DNA from: an uncultured Bacteroides sp. | GTDB taxonomy: Bacteria; Bacteroidota; Bacteroidia; Bacteroidales; Bacteroidaceae | Direction of reading: 5' to 3' | Assembly (NCBI GenBank): GCA_900542985.1 | Contig: UQPQ01000020.1 | Span: forward strand, 1-45,971 | DNA length: 45,971 bases | The notes under the pieces: generated by a model | The model's database searches: none | What the model was told of the DNA's origin: nothing | Seen by the model: the letters and a program-made list of their open reading frames with translations, nothing else | Shown here: positions 1-7,911 of the stretch, piece after piece | How positions within the stretch are numbered: the stretch's first letter is position 1 | Layout: the number at the start of each line of letters is the position of its first letter | Program-made: the position numbers and the translations under genes

Positions 1-85
1 AAATCTACCCTTAATCGTGTATTGGATGATAGTTGCGGATTTTAGGGTATTGTTTTATACTGTAAATGATGGAGTAATATCGAAT

Positions 86-661
86 ATGAAAAAACATTTG
101 TTAGATTTATCCGATGATGCGCTGATAGAAGGATATCGCGCTGGTGATACTCAATGTTTTGATGTACTGTTGGAACGTTATTCATCTTGTATTCTGTACT
201 GGATTCGTCAGAAAACAAATAACGAGGATGAGGTTGCTGATTTGTATCAGGAGATTTCGTTGCGAATCTCCCAGAAATTGAAGAATGTATACGAGGGAAG
301 AGGATATTTCCCTGCGTGGGCACATTGTGTAGTAGGTAATTATTTGTATTCTACTTATCGGAAGAAAAGGCCAGATACGGTCGAGTTAAGTCCGAACTTG
401 CTGAATCATAATAAACTGGCAGCAGAGGAATCGGTCCCTTCTCATTCGGAGGAGTGTTTCCGTATTTTGGAGGCTGTAGTGAAGGAGCAGTCGGAGCCTA
501 TGCAACGGCTTATCAGAATGAGATACTGGGAAGACTGTACATATCAGGAAATATCCAATAGAACAGGAATAAATATGTCTACTGTAATAAAGCGTTTGAG
601 AACGGTTTGTGAGAAAATGAAGCGCTTGATGAAAGGAAGAGGGATAGATATGGATTCATGA
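86..661 (+). CDS. ECF-type RNA polymerase sigma factor
   Basis: A 191-residue sigma-70-family factor without a region 1, the size of extracytoplasmic-function sigmas. Residues about 15-90 look like the sigma-2 region that binds core polymerase and the -10 element (GDTQCFDVLLERYSS, then DLYQEISLRI). Residues about 130-185 look like the sigma-4 helix-turn-helix (RMRYWEDCTYQEISNRTG, STVIKRL). The frame is open upstream to position 17, but ATG 86 starts at the usual family N-terminus. No anti-sigma gene lies downstream, because a terminator and the rseC promoter follow; any partner would be upstream of the window. The regulon cannot be told from sequence. Confidence 0.88.
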   Translation: MKKHLLDLSDDALIEGYRAGDTQCFDVLLERYSSCILYWIRQKTNNEDEVADLYQEISLRISQKLKNVYEGRGYFPAWAHCVVGNYLYSTYRKKRPDTVELSPNLLNHNKLAAEESVPSHSEECFRILEAVVKEQSEPMQRLIRMRYWEDCTYQEISNRTGINMSTVIKRLRTVCEKMKRLMKGRGIDMDS

Positions 662-679
662 TTAAAATAAGTCGACAGG

Positions 680-726
680 AAGGAGAAGAGAAGACAAAAA
701 GATTATTCTCTTCTCCTTTTTTACTT
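680..726 (+). terminator. Terminator of the sigma-factor gene
   Basis: Positions 680-692 (aaggagaagagaa) pair perfectly with 706-718, a 13-bp stem around a 13-nt A-rich loop. A T-rich tract follows (717-730, with one a and one c). It lies 19 bp after the stop codon and separates the sigma gene from the rseC-rnf operon. Confidence 0.8.
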
Positions 727-777
727 TTTTTAATGAGAAATTCGGGATTAACATACACTATAATACAATATTTATAG

Positions 778-785
778 TACATTTG
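778..785 (+). promoter_or_regulatory. Putative -7 box for the rseC-rnf operon
   Basis: TACATTTG at 778-785 matches the Bacteroides sigma-ABfr -7 consensus TAnnTTTG. It lies 30 bp upstream of the rseC ATG and just after the preceding terminator. I do not see a good -33 TTTG element at the usual spacing, so the call rests on the -7 box and its place. Confidence 0.45.
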
Positions 786-815
786 TCACGCATTTGTAAA
801 GTGTACTTGACAAAA

Positions 816-1238
816 ATGGCCAATAAAATAAAACATCTGGGTATTGTGGAAAACATTCAAGGTTCTTACGTTCGGGTAAGAATTCAGCAAACATCTGCTT
901 GTTCATCTTGTAGTGTGAAAGGTCACTGCAATGCTTCAGAAACAAAAGAAAAATTAATAGATGTATATAATCGGAATAATCTTGATTGTCAGGTTGGCGA
1001 TCAAGTATGGATTGTAGGAGCAACTTCAATGGGGATGAAAGCTGTATGGTTGGCATTTGGCTTTCCTTTTCTGATTTTGTTGTCTGTCTTGTTTATTACT
1101 ATGAGATTGACCGATGGTAATGAGGCTTTTTCGGCTTTAGTGGCATTGCTTATGTTAATTCCCTATTATCTTATTATATATATGTGCCGAAATAAGTTGA
1201 GTCGGACTTTTGTATTTGTATTGGAAACTATAAAATAA
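816..1238 (+). CDS. rseC: RseC/MucC-family membrane protein
   Basis: A 140-residue protein of the RseC (SoxR-reducing system) family. The N-terminus has the family cysteine cluster, CSSCSVKGHC at about residues 26-35, followed by C-terminal hydrophobic segments at about 74-95 and 101-121. In Escherichia coli RseC works with the Rsx/Rnf complex in SoxR reduction. Here it is the first gene of the rnf operon, 20 bp before rnfB, which fits a role in RNF assembly or redox maturation. The start is taken at ATG 816, since the upstream extension adds 11 residues unlike the family and crosses the likely transcription start. Confidence 0.85.
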   Translation: MANKIKHLGIVENIQGSYVRVRIQQTSACSSCSVKGHCNASETKEKLIDVYNRNNLDCQVGDQVWIVGATSMGMKAVWLAFGFPFLILLSVLFITMRLTDGNEAFSALVALLMLIPYYLIIYMCRNKLSRTFVFVLETIK

Positions 1239-1258
1239 TTAATAACCTACTTTTTATT

Positions 1259-2215
1259 ATGAGTTTAATTTTGGTGGCAGTGATTTCATTGGGCGTTATA
1301 GGTCTGATTGCAGCAGTCATACTCTATGCTGCTTCAAAGAAATTTGCTGTGTATGAAGATCCACGTATTGGGCAGGTTGCGGAAGTGTTACCGCAAGCCA
1401 ATTGTGGAGGATGTGGTTATCCTGGATGTTCTGGTTTTGCTGCAGCTTGTGTAAAGGCCGGTTCATTGGAAGGGAAATTATGTCCGGTAGGTGGACAACC
1501 TACTATGGAGAAAGTGGCAGCTATTTTGGGATTGGAGGCTACGGCTTCAGAACCAAAAGTAGCAGTAGTAAGATGTAACGGTACTTGTGCGAACCGTCCA
1601 AAGATTACTCACTACGATGGAGTACGTTCGTGTGCTGTAGCACATGCAACTTATGGAGGTGAGACCGGATGTTCTTTTGGTTGCTTGGGTTGTGGAGACT
1701 GTGTAAAGGTCTGCCAATTTGGTGCAATTCAGATTAATCCGGAGACAGGTCTTCCGGAAGTAGACGAAGAAAAATGTACGGCTTGTGGTGCTTGTAGCAA
1801 AGCATGTCCGCGCAATATTATTGAAATTCGTCCGAAAGGTAAGAACAACCGCCGTGTGTATGTACAGTGTGTGAACAAGGAAAAAGGAGCGGTAGCTCGT
1901 AAAGCATGTACTGCTGCTTGTATTGGTTGCGGTAAGTGTGTGAAGGTTTGTCCGTTCGAAGCCATTACGTTGGAAAACAATTTGGCCTACATCGATTCGG
2001 CTAAATGTAAGTCGTGCCGTAAATGTGAGATGGAATGTCCGCAGGGAGCAATCATTGCGAAGAACTTTCCTCCTCGCAAAGCTAAACCTGCTGAAGCAGT
2101 AGCAACTCCGGTTGCTCCGAAGGCTCCGGTTGAATCTGCTCCAAAAGCAGAAGTTGTCAATCCGGCACCTGCATCAGCTACTGAATCGGCACAGGCTCCG
2201 AAAGCAGAAGCTTAA
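1259..2215 (+). CDS. rnfB: RNF electron transport complex subunit B (polyferredoxin)
   Basis: A 318-residue iron-sulfur subunit that passes electrons from ferredoxin into the membrane RNF complex. There is one N-terminal membrane helix (about residues 4-24). A cluster domain follows with CGGCGYPGC (C49, C52, C57) and C75. Four CxxCxxCxxxC ferredoxin motifs come next, at about 142-152, 173-183, 221-231 and 250-260. This is richer in clusters than the short E. coli RsxB and resembles anaerobe RnfB. Residues about 272-318 are a low-complexity Ala/Pro/Lys tail of unknown function. Further cysteines (C106, C110, C124, C138) lie between the clusters. Confidence 0.95.
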   Translation: MSLILVAVISLGVIGLIAAVILYAASKKFAVYEDPRIGQVAEVLPQANCGGCGYPGCSGFAAACVKAGSLEGKLCPVGGQPTMEKVAAILGLEATASEPKVAVVRCNGTCANRPKITHYDGVRSCAVAHATYGGETGCSFGCLGCGDCVKVCQFGAIQINPETGLPEVDEEKCTACGACSKACPRNIIEIRPKGKNNRRVYVQCVNKEKGAVARKACTAACIGCGKCVKVCPFEAITLENNLAYIDSAKCKSCRKCEMECPQGAIIAKNFPPRKAKPAEAVATPVAPKAPVESAPKAEVVNPAPASATESAQAPKAEA

Positions 2216-2252
2216 TTAACTTAAGTCGTAAATACTAATAAATAATATAACA

Positions 2253-3590
2253 GTGAAGACATTTAGAATTGGTGGAGTTCATCCAGCAGAAAATAAATTG
2301 TCAGCCGGTAAGGCAATCGAAACATTGGCTCTGCCCAAGCAGGCTGTGTTCCCTTTGTCTCAGCATATTGGTGCTCCTGCTACTGCTATCGTGAAGAAAG
2401 GCGATGTGGTAAAGGTTGGTACTAAAATTGCTGAGGCCGGAGGTTTTGTTTCGGCAGCTATCTTCTCTTCTGTATCCGGTAAGGTGAGTAAGGTTGATAG
2501 CGTAATTGACGCAAGTGGTTATCGTAAACCGGCTATTTATATTGATGTAGAAGGAGATGAATGGGAAGAAACTATCGACCGCAGCACAACTTTGGTTAAA
2601 GAGTGCAGTTTATCTCCGGAAGAAATTGTTGCAAAGATTAAAAATGCAGGTGTCGTTGGTATGGGTGGTGCATGTTTCCCGACTCATGTGAAACTGACTC
2701 CTCCTCCGGGTTGCAAGGCCGAATGTGTTATTATCAATGCAGTAGAATGTGAACCTTATCTGACTGCAGACCATCGTCTGATGCTTGAAAAAGCAGATGA
2801 AGTACTCGTGGGTGTAAGCATTCTGATGAAAGCTGCTAAAGTAACAAAGGCATATATCGGTATAGAAAACAATAAGCCTGATGCAATTAAACTGATGACT
2901 GAAAAAGCTACATCTTACCCAGGCATTGAGGTAGTACCTTTGAAAGTAAAATATCCGCAGGGAGGTGAAAAACAGTTGATCGATGCTGTAATCGGTCGTC
3001 AGGTTCCTGCTCCTCCTGCTATTCCTATCAATGTAGGAGCTGTGGTGCAGAATGTAGGTACTGCTTATGCCGTATACGAAGCAGTTCAGAAGAACAAACC
3101 TTTGTTCGAACGTATTGTAACCGTTACAGGTAAGTCGGTGAAAAATCCGTCTAACTTCCTTACTCGTATGGGAACTCCGATGAGCCAGCTTATTGAGGCT
3201 GCCGGTGGACTGCCGGAAGATACCGGAAAGGTAATCGGAGGTGGACCAATGATGGGTAAAGCTTTGGCCAATACAGAAGTTCCTATCTGCAAAGGTAGTT
3301 CAGGTGTATTGCTGATGAACGAGAAGGAGGCACGCCGTGCAGAACCAGATCCTTGTATCCGTTGTGCGAAGTGTGTAAGTGCCTGTCCGATGGGACTGGA
3401 GCCATTCCTGTTGGCTACTTGTTCGGCGCATGAAGACTGGGAACGTGTAGAGCACGAAATGATTATGTCTTGTATTGAGTGCGGTTCATGTCAGTTTACA
3501 TGTCCTTCACATCGTCCGATGCTGGATTATATTCGTTTAGGTAAAGGTAAGGTGGGTGGTATTATCCGCGCACGTAATGCTAAAAAGTGA
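2253..3590 (+). CDS. rnfC: RNF electron transport complex subunit C
   Basis: A 445-residue peripheral subunit of RNF, taken to carry the NADH-reactive flavin site. It opens with the family sequence KTFRIGGVHPAENK. It has the Complex I 51-kDa-like core, including the glycine-rich GVVGMGGACFPTHVK near residue 135. Two 4Fe-4S motifs lie near the C-terminus (C368-C371-C374-C378 and C407-C410-C413-C417). The start is GTG at 2253; no in-frame ATG lies upstream to fit better. It lacks the long repetitive tail of gammaproteobacterial RsxC, as in other anaerobes. The gap to rnfD (118 bp) is unusually long for this operon. Confidence 0.95.
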   Translation: MKTFRIGGVHPAENKLSAGKAIETLALPKQAVFPLSQHIGAPATAIVKKGDVVKVGTKIAEAGGFVSAAIFSSVSGKVSKVDSVIDASGYRKPAIYIDVEGDEWEETIDRSTTLVKECSLSPEEIVAKIKNAGVVGMGGACFPTHVKLTPPPGCKAECVIINAVECEPYLTADHRLMLEKADEVLVGVSILMKAAKVTKAYIGIENNKPDAIKLMTEKATSYPGIEVVPLKVKYPQGGEKQLIDAVIGRQVPAPPAIPINVGAVVQNVGTAYAVYEAVQKNKPLFERIVTVTGKSVKNPSNFLTRMGTPMSQLIEAAGGLPEDTGKVIGGGPMMGKALANTEVPICKGSSGVLLMNEKEARRAEPDPCIRCAKCVSACPMGLEPFLLATCSAHEDWERVEHEMIMSCIECGSCQFTCPSHRPMLDYIRLGKGKVGGIIRARNAKK

Positions 3591-3706
3591 GTTTTTAAGT
3601 TCTTAAGTTCCTAAGTTTGTGATGGACGCACGGTTTGCAGCCATATAGACTTATAAACTCGGAGACTTAAACTCAAAAACTTACAAACTCAAAAACTCAA
3701 AAGTTA
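3589..3706. repeat. 8-bp-period inverted repeat array between rnfC and rnfD
   Basis: The left arm contains three units of the TAAGTTC type at 3596, 3604 and 3612 (period 8). The right arm, 3667-3706, contains consecutive 8-mers such as TTAAACTC, AAAAACTT, ACAAACTC and AAAAACTC, which are the complementary word. A 48-bp core (3619-3666) separates them. The two arms could form a slipped hairpin in the mRNA. The element begins at the rnfC stop and ends two bases before the rnfD ATG. All other gaps in the operon are 37 bp or less. Confidence 0.75.
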
Positions 3707-3708
3707 TT

Positions 3709-4698
3709 ATGGCAAATAAATTAATAGTATCGTTATCTCCCCACGTGCATAGCGGCGACAGCGTACAGAAAAACATGTACGGTGTAATTATCGCTTTGAT
3801 ACCTGCCTTGCTTGTATCGTTTTATATGTTCGGTCTGGGAGCTGTCATCGTTACGCTGACATCGGTTGTAGCCTGTATGTTCTTTGAATGGGCTATTACC
3901 AAATTCATATTGAAACGCAGCCGCAATACTATTCTGGATGGCTCTGCCGCTCTTACAGGTTTGTTGCTGGCATTCAATCTTCCTTCCAATCTTCCGTTAT
4001 GGATTATTATTATCGGTGCGTTGGTAGCTATCGGTATAGGTAAGATGACATTTGGTGGTTTAGGATGCAATCCTTTCAATCCAGCATTGATAGGACGTGT
4101 GTTCCTGCTTATCTCTTTCCCTGTTCAGATGACTTCATGGCCACTTACTTCTCAGTGGACTTCTTACACTGATGCTGCTACAGGTGCTACTCCTTTGGCT
4201 CTGATGAAGCAGGCTGTACACGGCGATACAGAAGCACTGAGCCAGTTGCCAAGTGTATTGGATTTGTTCCTGGGAAATAATCCTGGTTGTGTGGGAGAAA
4301 TCAGTGCAGTCGCATTGTTGTTAGGTTTGGTCTATATGCTGTGGAAGAAAATCATTACATGGCACATTCCGGTTTCTATCCTGCTCACCGTATTTGTATT
4401 TGCTTCTATTCTGAATCTGGTTGATCCGGTGAAATATGCAGGAGGACTGACTCATCTGTTTACCGGTGGTTTGATGTTGGGAGCTATTTTCATGGCAACC
4501 GACTATGTGACTTCTCCGATGAACCACAAGGGAATGCTTATTTATGGTGTAGCAATTGGTTTCCTGACTGTAGTAATCCGTACATTCGGTGCATATCCGG
4601 AAGGTATGTCTTTTGCTATTCTCATCATGAATGCATTTACTCCGCTGATTAACACCTATTGTAAACCTAAACGTTTTGGGGAGGTTGTGAAGAAATGA
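3709..4698 (+). CDS. rnfD: RNF electron transport complex subunit D
   Basis: A 329-residue integral membrane subunit, paralogous to NqrB in the same window. It has about nine to ten hydrophobic helices. The family flavinylation region TGATPLALMK lies near residue 160, where FMN is covalently bound to a threonine in this family. GGLGCNPFNPALIGR and the C-terminal TDYVTSPMNHKG and YPEGMSFAIL are further conserved signatures. It helps form the ion-translocating membrane core. Its last four bases overlap rnfG in an ATGA junction, suggesting translational coupling. Confidence 0.95.
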   Translation: MANKLIVSLSPHVHSGDSVQKNMYGVIIALIPALLVSFYMFGLGAVIVTLTSVVACMFFEWAITKFILKRSRNTILDGSAALTGLLLAFNLPSNLPLWIIIIGALVAIGIGKMTFGGLGCNPFNPALIGRVFLLISFPVQMTSWPLTSQWTSYTDAATGATPLALMKQAVHGDTEALSQLPSVLDLFLGNNPGCVGEISAVALLLGLVYMLWKKIITWHIPVSILLTVFVFASILNLVDPVKYAGGLTHLFTGGLMLGAIFMATDYVTSPMNHKGMLIYGVAIGFLTVVIRTFGAYPEGMSFAILIMNAFTPLINTYCKPKRFGEVVKK

Positions 4699-5333
4699 AA
4701 AAGTTAGAATCATCTTTAAAAAATATGGCTTTGTCGCTCACCGGATTTACAGTTGTTGCCGGTGCATTGCTGGGATGGGTGAACGAAGTAACAGCCGAAC
4801 CGATTGCACAGGCCAATGCCAAGACATTGAGTGATGCAATTGCTGTGGTGGTACCCGGATTTGACAACAATCCGGCTGAGGCTCCTGAAACTATCGAGGT
4901 AAGTGGAGTATCGTACAAAATCTATAAGGCTACTAAAGGTGGAGAATTTATCGGTGCGGCCGTAGAATCTTCTTCCAATGGATTTGGCGGAACGCTGACT
5001 GTGCTGGTAGGTTTCGATCCGGAAGGAAACATCATCGATTATTCTTTGTTGAGCCATTCGGAAACTCCGGGCTTGGGTTCGAAAGCTGCCGACTGGTTTA
5101 AGAAAGGTGCCAAAGGCGATATCACCGGAAAGAATCCGGGAAATGCTCCTTTGGTAGTAAGTAAAGACGGAGGAGAAATAGATGCCATTACTGCTTCTAC
5201 AATTACAACCCGTGCATTTCTGCAAGCTGTAAACAATGCGTATGCGGCTTACAAGAATCAGCACGTAGACGGAACCAGTGGTGCTACTTCTCAGGCTAAG
5301 AGCGAGAATACAGAAAACGTAGAAAACAATTAA
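4695..5333 (+). CDS. rnfG: RNF electron transport complex subunit G (FMN-binding)
   Basis: A 212-residue subunit with one N-terminal membrane helix (about residues 12-32) and a periplasmic FMN-binding domain. SHSETPGLGSKA and the flavinylation motif region DAITASTITTRAF (near residue 165) match the RnfG/NqrC family, in which a motif threonine carries covalent FMN. The C-terminus is a Ser/Asn/Glu-rich tail. ATG 4695 overlaps the rnfD stop. It is paralogous to NqrC at 18685. Confidence 0.94.
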   Translation: MKKLESSLKNMALSLTGFTVVAGALLGWVNEVTAEPIAQANAKTLSDAIAVVVPGFDNNPAEAPETIEVSGVSYKIYKATKGGEFIGAAVESSSNGFGGTLTVLVGFDPEGNIIDYSLLSHSETPGLGSKAADWFKKGAKGDITGKNPGNAPLVVSKDGGEIDAITASTITTRAFLQAVNNAYAAYKNQHVDGTSGATSQAKSENTENVENN

Positions 5334-5340
5334 AAGGAGG
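5332..5340 (+). promoter_or_regulatory. Strong Shine-Dalgarno before rnfE
   Basis: AAAAGGAGG ends 8 nt before the rnfE ATG at 5349. Such a full anti-16S match is uncommon in Bacteroidales, whose leaders are usually A/T-rich without one. The other rnf genes lack it. The paralogous nqrD has the same feature. Confidence 0.75.
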
Positions 5341-5348
5341 AATAGACT

Positions 5349-5933
5349 ATGAATAATTTTAAAGTATTGATGAACGGGATTGTGAAAGAGAATCCTACGT
5401 TTGTACTCCTTTTAGGTATGTGTCCTACGTTGGGTACTACTTCTTCTGCCATCAATGGTATGGGTATGGGATTGGCTACCATGTTTGTATTGATTTGTTC
5501 GAATGTGGTTATTTCATTAATCAAGAAACTGGTGCCTGATATGGTACGTATTCCTATCTTTGTGGTAGTCATTGCTTCGTTTGTGACTTTGTTGCAGATG
5601 ATTATGCAGGCTTATGTTCCGGCTTTGTATGCTACATTGGGATTGTTCATTCCGTTGATTGTAGTAAACTGTATCTTGCTGGGACGTGCAGAAGCCTTTG
5701 CTGCCAAGAATACTCCGTTGGCTTCTTTCTTCGACGGATTGGGAATGGGACTTGGTTTTACCATTGCACTGACTATTCTGGGTGGTGTACGCGAATTCCT
5801 GGGTACAGGAAAATTGTTTAATATAGCCTTGATGCCCGAAAATTACGGTATGCTGATTTTCGTATTGGCACCGGGAGCATTCATTGCATTGGGTTACCTG
5901 ATTGCAATTGTAAACAAACTGAAGAAAGCTTAA
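5349..5933 (+). CDS. rnfE: RNF electron transport complex subunit E
   Basis: A 194-residue protein with about six membrane helices, of the RnfE/NqrD family. Conserved signatures include ENPTFVLLLGMCPTLG near residue 15, the half-membrane helix VVNCILLGRAEAFA near residue 110, and the GGVREFLGTG loop. With RnfA it forms an inverted-topology pair that binds a cofactor between the two subunits and contributes to the ion path. The strong ribosome-binding site upstream supports the ATG at 5349. Confidence 0.95.
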   Translation: MNNFKVLMNGIVKENPTFVLLLGMCPTLGTTSSAINGMGMGLATMFVLICSNVVISLIKKLVPDMVRIPIFVVVIASFVTLLQMIMQAYVPALYATLGLFIPLIVVNCILLGRAEAFAAKNTPLASFFDGLGMGLGFTIALTILGGVREFLGTGKLFNIALMPENYGMLIFVLAPGAFIALGYLIAIVNKLKKA

Positions 5934-5955
5934 CTCCTAAAAACAAAAAGAAGAT

Positions 5956-6555
5956 ATGGAATATATATTGATATTTATCACCGCTATATTTGTGAACAAC
6001 ATTGTGTTGTCACAGTTCTTGGGTATCTGTCCGTTCTTGGGAGTTTCTAAGAAGGTGGAAACCGCAATGGGTATGGGAGCTGCTGTGGCTTTCGTACTTA
6101 CACTGGCTACTATTGTAACTTATCTGATTCAGCATTTTGTACTGAATCCTACAGGATTGGGTTACTTGCAGACTATTGCCTTTATTCTGGTAATTGCTGC
6201 ATTGGTACAGATGGTGGAAATTATTCTGAAAAAGGTATCTCCCTCTTTGTATCAGGCATTGGGAGTATTCCTTCCGTTGATTACAACTAACTGCTGTATT
6301 CTGGGTGTGACTATTCTTGTTATTCAGAAGGAATACGATCTGCTTACAGGTGTAGTATATGCTTTCTCTACAGCACTTGGCTTTGCTTTGGCTCTGATTG
6401 TATTTGCAGGTATTCGCGAGCAGTTGAGTCTGGTAAATATTCCGAAGGGAATGCGTGGTATGTCTATCGCTCTGGTAACAGCTGGTTTGCTGGCTATGGC
6501 CTTTATGGGCTTTTCCGGAGTAGATAAGGGCCTGGCTGTATTGTTTGGCTTGTAA
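5956..6555 (+). CDS. rnfA: RNF electron transport complex subunit A
   Basis: A 199-residue protein with about six membrane helices, of the RnfA/NqrE family and last gene of the operon. The N-terminal ILSQFLGICPFLGVSKK type motif (here VNNIVLSQFLGICPFLG) and ITTNCCILGVTI near residue 110 are family markers; the cysteines in these half-helices are conserved in the family. AGIREQL precedes the last helices. It partners RnfE in the membrane core and is paralogous to NqrE at 20042. Confidence 0.95.
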   Translation: MEYILIFITAIFVNNIVLSQFLGICPFLGVSKKVETAMGMGAAVAFVLTLATIVTYLIQHFVLNPTGLGYLQTIAFILVIAALVQMVEIILKKVSPSLYQALGVFLPLITTNCCILGVTILVIQKEYDLLTGVVYAFSTALGFALALIVFAGIREQLSLVNIPKGMRGMSIALVTAGLLAMAFMGFSGVDKGLAVLFGL

Positions 6556-6566
6556 TAATTCAAGAC

Positions 6567-6597
6567 CTTCTCTCCGGGAATCGGAGGGAGGATTTTT
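6567..6597 (+). terminator. rnf operon terminator
   Basis: Positions 6567-6576 pair with 6582-6591 (about 10 bp including two G-U pairs on the plus strand) around a GGAAT loop. TTTTT follows at 6593-6597. It lies 12 bp after the rnfA stop. Confidence 0.75.
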
Positions 6598-6609
6598 CTG
6601 ATACACTTT

Positions 6610-6662
6610 CGGCGGTGTTGGTTTTTGCGTAGGAAGCAAAGACCAGCACCGCCGATGTTTTT
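6610..6662 (+). repeat. Long GC-rich hairpin downstream of rnfA
   Basis: Positions 6610-6628 pair with 6636-6654 over 19 bp with a 7-nt loop (GTAGGAA). The only two non-Watson-Crick positions are G-U pairs on the plus strand. Six T residues follow within four bases of the stem. It may be a second, backup terminator or a processed RNA end. A degenerate relative of its left arm and loop (GTTGGTTT...TAGGAAG) recurs at 6681-6699 but does not fold as well. Confidence 0.65.
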
Positions 6663-6770
6663 TGCATCCTTTCCTCCAATGTTGGTTTGTGATAGGAAGT
6701 ACTGCAAGAAAGATAGTTTGGTGTAGCCTTTCGCGAAGAGTAGAAGAATGCGTACTTCGCTTTATCCGAC

Positions 6771-6854
6771 GTCGTCGGCTTTACAGCCACTGTCGTTGGT
6801 TTTATAAACGACGGCGTTGAACGTAAAATCGACGTCGTCGAATGAACTCTCTGA
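6771..6854. repeat. 21-bp-period tandem array (locus 1)
   Basis: Four units start at 6771, 6792, 6813 and 6834, exactly 21 bp apart. They open with GTCGTCGG, GTCGTTGG, GGCGTTGA and GTCGTCGA. Units two and three end in CGAC, as do the 21 bases preceding the first unit. The overlapping words create palindromes such as CCGACGTCGTCGG (6766-6778). It is non-coding and lies in the 464-bp gap between rnfA and aguB. A second array of the same type is at 22128-22211. Confidence 0.7.
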
Positions 6855-6922
6855 TTGATACTATGCCTTTATGTGTCAGCTATCGGAATGTGCAGGAGAG
6901 GGGAGAGTAGAAGAATGAGAGT

Positions 6923-6977
6923 AAAAACAAAGCTTCCGAAAACGAAGGTTATTCATCTCCAATTTTCGGAAGCTTTT
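6923..6977 (-). terminator. Terminator of the tamB-aguA-aguB operon
   Basis: A perfect 14-bp inverted repeat, 6929-6942 with 6963-6976 (AAAGCTTCCGAAAA and its complement), encloses a 20-nt loop. Read on the minus strand it ends in a GTTTTTAC tract. It lies 43 bp past the aguB stop. The plus strand also has T residues after the stem, so it could act in both directions. Confidence 0.8.
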
Positions 6978-7019
6978 ATAAAGAAAGGCAATGACCTTTA
7001 TCCTTTCTTATATATGCGT

Positions 7020-7907
7020 TTAGTCGATAAAACGTTTGGTCAGGTTGCCGAACTCGTCAATTCGTCTGTCGCGCAGGAATGGCCACCAGCGGCGAACATT
7101 CTCACTACGGTTCATGTCAATTTCCACTACCAGGTTTTCTTCTTTCAGATTGCTTGCCTGTGCCAGAAGTTCACCCTGCGGACCGGCTACAAAACTGTTT
7201 CCCCAGAACTGGATTCCGTTGGTCTGTCCCGAAGGATCCGGTTCCAGTCCTACACGGTTTACTGCAATAACCGGCAATCCGTTGGCTACAGCATGGCCTC
7301 TCTGTACGGTAACCCATGCTCCCAACTGGCGCATTTTTTCTTCCTGTGTGTCGGTACTTTCCCATCCGATAGCGGTAGGATAAATCAGCAGTTCCGCTCC
7401 CTTCAGTGCCATCAGACGAGCTCCTTCCGGATACCACTGGTCCCAGCAAACCTGTACACCCAACTTTCCGATGGATGTCTGAATCGGTTCGAAGCCAATG
7501 TCGCCCGGTGTGAAATAAAATTTCTCGTAATAGGCAGGATCGTCTGGAATGTGCATTTTGCGGTATTTTCCTGCAATACTTCCGTCTGCATCGAATACTA
7601 CAGCCGTATTGTGATACAGTCCGGCAGCACGTCGTTCGAACAGGGAAGTCACAAGAACGATATGATAAGCAGCCGCTATTTCACTATAAAAACCGGTAGA
7701 AGGTCCGGGAATAGGTTCTGCCAAATCGAACAGGTTAGTGTCTTCTGTCTGGCAGAAGTAAGGAGTGTTATGCAGTTCCTGCAAAACTACGAGCTGAGCT
7801 CCAGCCTGTGCCACAGACGCAATGTTGCGGTGCAACTTTTCCAAATTGAATTTGAGGTCGTTGGTGCATGATTGCTGCACGATACCTACTCGGATAGTTC
7901 TTTTCAT
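7020..7907 (-). CDS. aguB: N-carbamoylputrescine amidase (nitrilase family)
   Basis: A 295-residue carbon-nitrogen hydrolase, cytoplasmic, that converts N-carbamoylputrescine to putrescine, CO2 and ammonia. The nitrilase Glu-Lys-Cys triad is visible: the Glu in VVLQELHNTPYF (near residue 42), the Lys in KYRKMHIPD (near 117) and the Cys in GVQVCWDQWYPE (near 154). FWGNSFVAGPQGELL is another family signature. It starts 4 bp after aguA on the same strand, which makes the substrate assignment firm, since AguA makes N-carbamoylputrescine. Confidence 0.94.
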   Translation of the reverse strand: MKRTIRVGIVQQSCTNDLKFNLEKLHRNIASVAQAGAQLVVLQELHNTPYFCQTEDTNLFDLAEPIPGPSTGFYSEIAAAYHIVLVTSLFERRAAGLYHNTAVVFDADGSIAGKYRKMHIPDDPAYYEKFYFTPGDIGFEPIQTSIGKLGVQVCWDQWYPEGARLMALKGAELLIYPTAIGWESTDTQEEKMRQLGAWVTVQRGHAVANGLPVIAVNRVGLEPDPSGQTNGIQFWGNSFVAGPQGELLAQASNLKEENLVVEIDMNRSENVRRWWPFLRDRRIDEFGNLTKRFID

Positions 7908-7911
7908 AATT

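Noticed and set aside
6855..7871. A 338-codon plus-strand open frame
   Set aside because: It lies almost wholly opposite aguB, whose nitrilase motifs are complete on the minus strand. The translation has no family resemblance and crosses the agu terminator.
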